NCBI GenBank assembly: GCA_029261435.1
Contig: JAJDBI010000137.1
Coordinates: 1-19,344, forward strand
Length of the DNA: 19,344 nt
Direction of reading: 5' to 3'
DNA from: Nitrospinaceae bacterium
GTDB taxonomy: Bacteria > Nitrospinota > Nitrospinia > Nitrospinales > VA-1
Shown: piece after piece, positions 7,985 through 13,577 of the stretch
Numbering within the stretch: position 1 is the first letter of the stretch
How the letters are laid out: each line of letters opens with the position of its first letter
Translations under genes and position numbers: made by a program
Notes under the pieces: generated by a model
The model's database searches: none
Seen by the model: the letters and a program-made list of their open reading frames with translations, nothing else
What the model was told of the DNA's origin: nothing

Positions 7985-9043
7985 TCAAGTCAAGGCTTCC
8001 CAAACTGTGAGAGCCAGGTAAAAAGTGAAGCCTAGAAAACCAATTTTGATGCTCATTCCTTTCTTGGGAAACCATTTAATGAGTAGATGATCTATGAATG
8101 GCCAGAAAAAAATAGCCGCAGCAAAAGCTATTTGACCAAGAATTCCCAAGTAAACATTAGTCAGTTTCAACCATTTGAAAGAAGCGTAGAAATACCACTC
8201 TGGCTTTATATGTTCGGGAGTGACAAGCGGGTCAGCTCTTTCACCCAACCCTGCTGGTACAATGATTGCCAATATGCTGAGGATATATAAAATTAGTACA
8301 GCAATTATAAGTTCAGTCAGAACATGGTCAGGGAAAAGGGGAAAAGTTTTATGCTCAAGCTTTTTTTCCTCATCAAACTCATATTCTGTGACCCCTTGCA
8401 GGCGAACAAAAATGATATGTAATACCACCAGGCCTGCCAATGCCCCAGGAAAAATCACAATGTGAAAAATATAGAGTCTGGTCAGTGTGTCAGGGCCTAT
8501 CTCTGTACCTCCTCGGATAAAGTCTGCAGCCAGAGTACCGATTAAAGGTGTGCTTTCGGCGATTTCAGTACCCACCATAGCTGCCCAGTAGGAAAGCTGG
8601 TCATACACGAGCGAATACCCAGTGAACCCAAGCCCCAGTGTCACAAAAAACATAATGACCCCGATCATCCAGTTTATTTCTCGAGGTTTTCGATAAGCAC
8701 CGGTGAAATAGACTCGGGTCATGTGAAGTATCATCGTTATGATCATTAGTTCGGAAGCCCATTTATGAACGCTTCTTATAAACCAACCGAATCTTATATC
8801 GAAGGTGATCCTGGATACACTGTCGTAAGCATCTGAAGGAGTGGGAACATAATAAAATAATAGAAATATTCCCGTCACAATCTGGATGCCAAATAAGATT
8901 GCCGGAGTTCCTCCTAGTGCAAACCACCAGTGTTTCAGATGATTGGGGACAGGTTCATTGGTGAGGCTTTTTAATTCATGGAGATCGACAGGAATACGCT
9001 CTTTGACCCACGTCAGCAAAAGATCTAATTTAGGCGCGGTCAC
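7985..9043 (-). CDS. Cytochrome b, fused b6/subunit-IV type, of a Rieske/cytochrome b complex
   Basis: The protein has 352 residues and carries quinone-reacting b hemes in the inner membrane. The N-terminal half resembles cytochrome b6: heme-ligand pairs are His93/His107 (13 residues between) and His194/His209 (14 between). The 14-residue spacing is typical of b6 rather than mitochondrial cytochrome b. RSVHKW and FTGAYRKPRE are well conserved. The C-terminal half resembles subunit IV, with the quinol-site PEWY at 281-284. The b6 Cys that binds heme cn appears to be Leu50, so that extra heme is probably absent. I place the start at GTG (9041-9043), behind GAGGTG and overlapping the Rieske stop by 14 bases. 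Upstream ATG codons would overlap the Rieske gene further. The overlap implies translational coupling. It follows the Rieske gene and precedes the octaheme gene, which suggests one complex. Confidence 0.92.
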   Translation of the reverse strand: MTAPKLDLLLTWVKERIPVDLHELKSLTNEPVPNHLKHWWFALGGTPAILFGIQIVTGIFLLFYYVPTPSDAYDSVSRITFDIRFGWFIRSVHKWASELMIITMILHMTRVYFTGAYRKPREINWMIGVIMFFVTLGLGFTGYSLVYDQLSYWAAMVGTEIAESTPLIGTLAADFIRGGTEIGPDTLTRLYIFHIVIFPGALAGLVVLHIIFVRLQGVTEYEFDEEKKLEHKTFPLFPDHVLTELIIAVLILYILSILAIIVPAGLGERADPLVTPEHIKPEWYFYASFKWLKLTNVYLGILGQIAFAAAIFFWPFIDHLLIKWFPKKGMSIKIGFLGFTFYLALTVWEALT

Positions 9044-9491
9044 GAAACACCTCATCGATATGGATGTAGATGGCTTTGTCAATCACCTCCACCTTGTAAG
9101 AGTCCAGGGGTTTTGGTGGTGGTCCTTTCATCACTTCACCCTTGGGACTGAAATAACCTTCATGGCAAGGACAATAGAACACCTTTGCATCCTTTTTCCA
9201 AAATACCTGACAACCCAGGTGAGTGCATTTTGTGGAAAGGGCAATGAACTCTTTGCCGGTATTGGTGACGGTAATGTTTCCTCCTTTTAAATCCTTGAAC
9301 TTGAAGCTTTTGCCAGAGGCAATTTTGTCTGTCGTTGTGATATAAACTTTTCGGGTTGGTTTCTTGTTCGCAGAAGGAAAAAGATATTGCATCATGTAGT
9401 AGGTGAGTAAGCTCAGTCCGGCAAGCAAGCTTGAACCCATGAAGACATAGGAAAAAAAATTCCTCCTTGTAAGATCTTTTTTTCCCGTCAT
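9030..9491 (-). CDS. Rieske [2Fe-2S] iron-sulfur protein of a cytochrome b complex
   Basis: The protein has 153 residues counted from the chosen ATG (9489-9491). It accepts an electron from quinol at the cytochrome b Qo site and passes it to a cytochrome c or copper protein. The N-terminus has a twin-arginine pair (LTRRNFF, Arg9-Arg10) followed by one hydrophobic anchor (about 14-38), as in Tat-exported, membrane-tethered Rieske proteins. The two cluster loops are CTHLGC (89-94) and CPCHEG (107-112). They supply the Cys89/His91/Cys107/His110 ligands and the Cys94-Cys109 disulfide. The PPPKPL loop beyond them is typical. A GTG two codons upstream is also possible, but it overlaps the AAAAGG ribosome site, which sits 5 bases before the ATG. 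Its 3' end overlaps the cytochrome b gene by 14 bases. Confidence 0.94.
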   Translation of the reverse strand: MTGKKDLTRRNFFSYVFMGSSLLAGLSLLTYYMMQYLFPSANKKPTRKVYITTTDKIASGKSFKFKDLKGGNITVTNTGKEFIALSTKCTHLGCQVFWKKDAKVFYCPCHEGYFSPKGEVMKGPPPKPLDSYKVEVIDKAIYIHIDEVFRDRA

Positions 9492-9528
9492 CGGCACCTT
9501 TTAAGAATTGAGGTACAAAGAAATATTG

Positions 9529-10335
9529 TTACGGCAACGTTAACTCTAGCGGGGTATTCTTACCTGAAGAAATTTCAACCTCTGTTGTTGTTTCGCCAAC
9601 ATAAGGGTGCCACACAACAACTTTATAATGGCCGGCAGGAATTTGATCAATTTTAAAGGAACCATCGTTCTTGCTGATATCATGGTAGGGATTCCAAACT
9701 ACTTTAGTGCTCACCGACATCCAGAGATGTTGTTCACATTCTATATAAAAATGGGAATCTCGTTCCTTTTTCAGATGTCTCATGGATTTGGTGACATCCA
9801 CCTTTGCTCCTTTGTTGAGAAGCCATTTTTTGAAAAAAATCTTACGTGTTTTTTCACCAATTGAATAACCCTTTGGGTTGTGCAGGACTCCTGAATCATG
9901 GTTTTCAATTGTAACAAGGTTGTTGGTTAATATTCTTGGAGTTTTTCTGACGATATCGACTTTTGGAAAAGCCTGACAATTTTTAAAATTGATTTCCAGG
10001 GTTTTATCGTCCCAGGGTTTTCCCTTAGTTATATTTTGGATGAAAATCACTGCGTCCTTGAGTTTTTTGTCTTTCACTTCTACATGATGAATAAGGAGCT
10101 CACCATGCTTGTTGGGGTTGGCATTTTCGAGGCAGAACTCTGAGTTTTTCTCTTCGTTTAAGTTGACGCTGACTGGGGGAGGTGCCTGTCCTTCGAACTT
10201 GATGGTCCCACTTATAGATCCGCCGTTACCGACCTCAATTTCAGTGTATTGTGGCTTCTTGGCAAAAGCGATTGATGAACTGACTATCAAGGCTAGAGGT
10301 AAAACCAGAAAAACTGTTTTAAAATTTGTATACAT
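9529..10335 (-). CDS. Secreted cupredoxin-like protein with carboxypeptidase-regulatory-like C-terminal domain
   Basis: The protein has 268 residues. A signal peptide probably ends after AFA (about residue 25), so it is periplasmic. It opens with GGSISGTIKFEG, the start typical of a family of secreted cupredoxin-like proteins. The middle section holds a candidate type-1 copper site: His152 (VLHN), then Cys200, His203 and Met206 spaced as C-x2-H-x2-M. The tail (NDGSFKIDQIPAGHYKVVVW, about 223-242) is a carboxypeptidase-regulatory-like beta-sandwich. Copper binding is inferred from motif order. If correct, the protein could carry electrons between the Rieske/cytochrome b part and the c-type cytochromes. 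It lies 30 bases after the cytochrome c gene and 37 bases before the Rieske ATG, as part of the same operon. Ribosome binding may use CAGG 5 bases before the ATG. The extra Cys68 and Cys120 might form a disulfide. Confidence 0.75.
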   Translation of the reverse strand: MYTNFKTVFLVLPLALIVSSSIAFAKKPQYTEIEVGNGGSISGTIKFEGQAPPPVSVNLNEEKNSEFCLENANPNKHGELLIHHVEVKDKKLKDAVIFIQNITKGKPWDDKTLEINFKNCQAFPKVDIVRKTPRILTNNLVTIENHDSGVLHNPKGYSIGEKTRKIFFKKWLLNKGAKVDVTKSMRHLKKERDSHFYIECEQHLWMSVSTKVVWNPYHDISKNDGSFKIDQIPAGHYKVVVWHPYVGETTTEVEISSGKNTPLELTLP

Positions 10336-10365
10336 GTAGGCCTGTCCTCAATCAAGTTGCCAATA

Positions 10366-11055
10366 TTAACGAAGGCACCGGTGAACTCTTACGGATATGA
10401 TGGATACCATATTATCTTTTTCCACCAGCTTGATATGGGTTCGAGTGACTCTCTTTTTCATTAAAGCTTTGATCGTGTCCATCTTAAGCTTGGTGGATAT
10501 GTTAAGTAACTTTCCATCCCTCTCAACGTCGATCAATTCCGGGTTGTCTATAATTATTCTGAAATCATCGAGATCAAGTCCCGAGTCACCTGTATCCACC
10601 ACATGCGATTTAGATAAACACACATTCAGAGTGAGATAGGTTTCTGCCAGCAGTGATCGCAGGTAGAGAATAAGTTCTTCAATCTGTTCATCATTGAAAT
10701 CAGGATGAGCGGGCATGGAGGTTCCCGGAAGTCCATCACGAATAGCATTGATAATGGCCATATCAGGCACAGTATTCATTTGCATAAAATCGGTGAAGTC
10801 CCTGGGCTTGGGTTGCAGTCCTGCAGCAAGAAATCCTTCACCATCGCCCAGCTCACCGTGGCACATGGAACAGTCCGATTCCCTATAAATGGATTCGCCT
10901 ATAGACGTTGCCCGAGGTTCGGGTAACTTGCTATATCCCTTATAGGATTTTATGGCAAAAGCCTCGCCGATGAAAAGTAAGGAAAATAATAAAGTGAATA
11001 AAATTTTCAAATTTAGAGTTCTTTCAGAAAGAATTAATTTTCTTTTAAAGTCCAC
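10366..11055 (-). CDS. Monoheme cytochrome c with unrecognised C-terminal extension
   Basis: The protein has 229 residues and is first in the redox operon. A hydrophobic stretch (about 17-34) ending EAFA looks like a signal peptide. The class I cytochrome c core carries CSMCH (heme Cys62/Cys65, His66), GELGDGEG, and Met114 in GTSMPAH as the probable sixth ligand. The helix EQIEELILYLRSL follows. It should carry single electrons in the periplasm. The last 90 or so residues (about 140-229) are not part of a usual cytochrome c. They are beta-rich, contain VCLSKSHV and VHRCLR with a possible Cys pair, and I do not recognise them. The start is uncertain. The longest reading begins at GTG 11053-11055, without a clear ribosome site. 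A TTG 45 bases further in (11008-11010) would give a more standard short signal peptide beginning MKILFTLLF. Confidence 0.82.
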   Translation of the reverse strand: MDFKRKLILSERTLNLKILFTLLFSLLFIGEAFAIKSYKGYSKLPEPRATSIGESIYRESDCSMCHGELGDGEGFLAAGLQPKPRDFTDFMQMNTVPDMAIINAIRDGLPGTSMPAHPDFNDEQIEELILYLRSLLAETYLTLNVCLSKSHVVDTGDSGLDLDDFRIIIDNPELIDVERDGKLLNISTKLKMDTIKALMKKRVTRTHIKLVEKDNMVSIISVRVHRCLR

Positions 11056-11077
11056 TTTTAGAATAGTCTGACCACCA

Positions 11078-11106
11078 TTGTTTACTATCGGGAAATTCTA
11101 TATATT
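11078..11106 (+). promoter_or_regulatory. Possible sigma70-type promoter reading toward cinA
   Basis: TTGTTT (11078-11083) and TATATT (11101-11106) are spaced by 17 bases. The -10 matches 5/6 but the -35 only 3/6, so this is a modest candidate. It would produce a leader of more than 200 bases that includes the hairpin at 11234-11261. Confidence 0.3.
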
Positions 11107-11180
11107 CAGGAACTTAAAATTTTGTTACTGATAATAAGGTCTTTAGTTGCCGGAAAATATTCCATAAATTTTGAAAATGG

Positions 11181-11201
11181 TTCTTGAAGAATAAGTATTC
11201 T
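11181..11201. promoter_or_regulatory. Near-palindrome, possible operator
   Basis: AGAATA (11188-11193) and TATTCT (11196-11201) are exact inverted repeats around a two-base centre. They overlap a second inverted repeat, TTCTT-G-AAGAA (11181-11191). Dimeric repressors or activators often bind such sites in divergent promoters. No regulator gene is next to it, so the assignment is only structural. Confidence 0.3.
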
Positions 11202-11233
11202 AATGTGGACTAATGCCCTCAAATAGATTGAAT

Positions 11234-11265
11234 ATGGGGACTTTTCTGATTAAGTCTCCATTTTT
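11234..11265 (+). terminator. Terminator-like hairpin upstream of cinA
   Basis: ATGGGGACTT (11234-11243) pairs with AAGTCTCCAT (11252-11261), giving ten pairs with one G-U around an 8-base loop. The run of five T at 11261-11265 directly follows. This is the form of a rho-independent terminator on the plus strand, but no coding gene ends before it. It may stop a short leader or small RNA, act as an attenuator for cinA, or block read-through from further upstream. Confidence 0.5.
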
Positions 11266-11325
11266 CTCGTACTTGAACACTATGGAAGGTAGAATGCTCT
11301 TTTCTTCTCTTTCAAAAGAGGTTTC

Positions 11326-12594
11326 ATGATCTTTGGTGACTCTAAAGCTCCTTGTGCGGAACTGGTGGTGATTGGGGATGAGGTGACCAGCGGCCTGATT
11401 CTGGATCGAAACTCGCAATACTTGGGTGAGAAGATTCACGAACTGGGTATAGAGGTCTCCCGCATAACCACTGTGGGAGATTCCACTTCGATTATTGAGG
11501 ATTGTATAAAACTTGCTCTTGAACGCTCGGACTGGGTTGTCTTGACCGGTGGACTTGGATCAACGCATGATGACATCACCAAATCTGTTTTACTCAAAAT
11601 ATTCGAGTGTGGCTTGAGAAAAGATTCTAAAGTGGCCGACATGCTGGAGGAAAGGTTTCAGGCTAGAGGAAGAGAAGTTCCCTTGAGCGTGAGAAGTCAG
11701 TATGAAGTTCCTGAGAAAGCAGAAATCCTTTATAACGAAAAAGGAACTGCTCCTGGGTTTAAATTGCGAAAGGGAGACAGTATTTTATTTTCTCTTCCTG
11801 GTGTTCCTCTGGAGATGCAACATTTGTTTGAAAAGTTTGTTGCTCCAGAAATGGCTGCACAAGGCAATAAAACCTTCCTGCACCGATTGATCAAAACCAC
11901 AGGACTTTCTGAAGCCGACTTATGGGCCAAGGTGGGGCCATTGGAGGCACTACAAGAAAAAGCAGCGATAGCTTCCTTACCCTCGCATCTGGGTGTTCGG
12001 ATTCGCATCTCAGTTTTGGCCGATTCCAGGCAGGAAGGGGACTCTCGCCTGGATGAAGTGGAAAGTTTCCTGATTCAACAGTTATCCAGTTATATTTATG
12101 GGAAAGATGAAGATGAGATTGAAGAGAAGGTCGGTGCTTTGTTGAAGGAGAAGTCGTTGACTCTGGCTACGGCTGAGTCTTGCACTGGAGGGTTGATTGG
12201 GCATCGCCTGACACAGGTGCCGGGCAGTTCTGATTATTTCAAGGAGGGATTTGTTGTTTACAGTAACGAAGCAAAAATAAATCGACTGCAAGTAGAACCA
12301 AAGTTGATCGAAGAGTTTGGTGCGGTGAGTGATCCTGTAGCTCAGGCGATGGCCGAAGGTGTTTGCCGGGTGACCGGGGCCGACATAGGTGTCTCTGTAA
12401 CCGGAATTGCCGGACCTTCAGGAGGCAGTGACCTCAAACCTGTTGGCTTGACCTATATTGCTGTGCATGACCGGTCTGGAACATATTGCCGAAAATTTAT
12501 TTTCACGCATGACCGGATTAAAAATAAAGAACGATCGGCGCAGGCCGCTCTTAATCTGGTGCGATTAAGGCTCCAGGGGAAGTTGGAGAACTAA
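11326..12594 (+). CDS. cinA: CinA family protein (molybdopterin-binding-like domain plus NMN amidohydrolase domain)
   Basis: The protein has 422 residues, the usual length of full CinA. The N-terminal MoCF-type domain begins with AELVVIGDEVTSG and contains TGGLGSTHDDITKS (74-87), and a second loop reads SLPGVPLEM (156-164). The C-terminal CinA/PncC domain (about 262-418) has the signature TAESCTGG (282-289), then GFVVYSNEAK and SVTGIAGPSGG. PncC-type domains hydrolyse nicotinamide mononucleotide to nicotinate mononucleotide for NAD recycling. The N-terminal domain has been linked to ADP-ribose hydrolysis in some homologues. It acts in the cytosol. The ATG follows AGAGG at good spacing. Seven bases after the stop a small zinc-ribbon gene begins, so the two are probably co-transcribed. 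Confidence 0.95.
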   Translation: MIFGDSKAPCAELVVIGDEVTSGLILDRNSQYLGEKIHELGIEVSRITTVGDSTSIIEDCIKLALERSDWVVLTGGLGSTHDDITKSVLLKIFECGLRKDSKVADMLEERFQARGREVPLSVRSQYEVPEKAEILYNEKGTAPGFKLRKGDSILFSLPGVPLEMQHLFEKFVAPEMAAQGNKTFLHRLIKTTGLSEADLWAKVGPLEALQEKAAIASLPSHLGVRIRISVLADSRQEGDSRLDEVESFLIQQLSSYIYGKDEDEIEEKVGALLKEKSLTLATAESCTGGLIGHRLTQVPGSSDYFKEGFVVYSNEAKINRLQVEPKLIEEFGAVSDPVAQAMAEGVCRVTGADIGVSVTGIAGPSGGSDLKPVGLTYIAVHDRSGTYCRKFIFTHDRIKNKERSAQAALNLVRLRLQGKLEN

Positions 12595-12601
12595 GGAAAA
12601 T

Positions 12602-12778
12602 ATGGAGAATTGTCCTTATTGTAAAAAAGAAGTTGATTCGCTAATTTCAACTTGTCCGCATTGCCAGAAGTCGCTTCAACCTGATTACCCGAGCCTGAGT
12701 CCAAAGTGGTTTCTCGGTATATGGGTTTTTTTTCTGGCACTTGTGGCGGTGTTGCTGATATCGATGTTTGGCCGCTAG
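12602..12778 (+). CDS. 58-residue zinc-ribbon single-pass membrane protein
   Basis: This short gene encodes MENCPYCKKEV near its start, then STCPHCQKSL, then a hydrophobic segment (about 36-54) and a short FGR tail. The two CPxC knuckles (Cys4/Cys7 and Cys18/Cys21) form a zinc ribbon of the type found at the N-terminus of many small bacterial membrane proteins. The rest is one membrane helix, so the zinc ribbon probably faces the cytoplasm. AAGGA lies 5 bases before the ATG and 7 bases separate it from the cinA stop, which supports real translation in an operon with cinA. Its stop codon is 3 bases from the convergent rhomboid stop. The function is unknown. Confidence 0.78.
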   Translation: MENCPYCKKEVDSLISTCPHCQKSLQPDYPSLSPKWFLGIWVFFLALVAVLLISMFGR

Positions 12779-12781
12779 AAA

Positions 12782-13417
12782 CTAGCGAATATGCTTGAAG
12801 GGTAGAATGAGAAGGACCCCGGCAACGAACCCTCCGATATGTGCGAACCATGCTGTACCTCCAGCTCCTGTTGCCACACTGTTCAAGATTTGCAGACCAA
12901 TCCATATGAGCAGTAAAGCGATAGCTGGAACCCGTGCGATGGTCCAGTATATTCCGAGAAAAACAAAGGTTTTAATTCGGGCGAACGGAAACAATATCAG
13001 GTAGGCACCCAGTATTCCCGAGATCGCACCACTGGCCCCGACCATGGGAATTTGTGAGTTCATATCTGTAGCGATATGCCCCAGTGCGGCGATAGTCCCA
13101 CAAACAAAGTAAAACAGGATAAAGCGAAACCTTCCTAGAACATCCTCAATATTATTACCAAAAATCCAGAGGTAAAGCATGTTCCCTCCCAGATGCCCAA
13201 TTCCCGCATGTAGAAACATGGAGGTGTAAAGGGTAGGGTATGCAGTGACTGGATGGTGAACAAGTTGGTAGGGAATGAGAGCATAGTCTTTATAAAGTAT
13301 GCTGGGGTGGACGGGCAGGTTGACCCCGTAAATAAACACAATAACGTTTAGTGCAAGAAAAAGAAGCGTCAGGACGGGGAAGTTTTTTGTGGGGTTTTCG
13401 TCTTTTAACGGGATCAT
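12782..13417 (-). CDS. Rhomboid family intramembrane serine protease
   Basis: The protein has 211 residues with about six membrane segments and no extra domain. Rhomboids cut substrate proteins inside or next to the inner membrane. The catalytic dyad is visible: Ser129 in GASGAISG and His193 in WFAHIGGFVAG. The conserved loop GHLGGNMLYLWIFG (74-87) supplies the His and Asn that form the oxyanion region. All key residues are present, so it should be active. No dedicated substrate gene is evident next to it. It is transcribed alone, divergent from the NACHT gene (160-base gap) and convergent with the cinA operon. No strong ribosome site is seen before the ATG. Confidence 0.92.
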   Translation of the reverse strand: MIPLKDENPTKNFPVLTLLFLALNVIVFIYGVNLPVHPSILYKDYALIPYQLVHHPVTAYPTLYTSMFLHAGIGHLGGNMLYLWIFGNNIEDVLGRFRFILFYFVCGTIAALGHIATDMNSQIPMVGASGAISGILGAYLILFPFARIKTFVFLGIYWTIARVPAIALLLIWIGLQILNSVATGAGGTAWFAHIGGFVAGVLLILPFKHIR

Positions 13418-13577
13418 CGGTGGGGGCTTTGGCGGGCAATATGATAGTATAAAAACAATATCCTATGATAATAGCAGGTTTGCCTTCATCGAGCCAGCGT
13501 AACGCTGTACTCAAATAATGGCAACAAACTTCAATAATAAACTGACTGATTAAAGCATGGTTGTAAGGTGACTATTC
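13418..13577. other. Divergent intergenic region between rhomboid and NACHT genes
   Basis: These 160 bases contain two TATGATA copies (about 13440-13447 and 13463-13469) and a small hairpin, CAGCG-TAA-CGCTG (13495-13507), with no T-run. AAGGTGA just before the ATG of the NACHT gene is its likely ribosome site. I cannot assign a promoter with confidence on either strand. Confidence 0.4.

Larger units (their letters stand above)
11056..11325. other. Divergent regulatory region between the redox operon and cinA
   Basis: These 270 non-coding bases separate the divergent redox operon (-) and cinA (+). They contain a possible plus-strand promoter (11078-11106), a near-palindrome (11181-11201) and a terminator-like hairpin before cinA (11234-11265); each is listed separately. 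I find no convincing minus-strand promoter for the cytochrome operon. That might point to an alternative sigma factor or an activator-dependent start. Confidence 0.5.

Noticed and set aside
13495..13507. CAGCG-TAA-CGCTG hairpin as a terminator or RNA element
   Set aside because: It is a five-pair stem without a T-run in a divergent promoter gap; it is too short to support a function.
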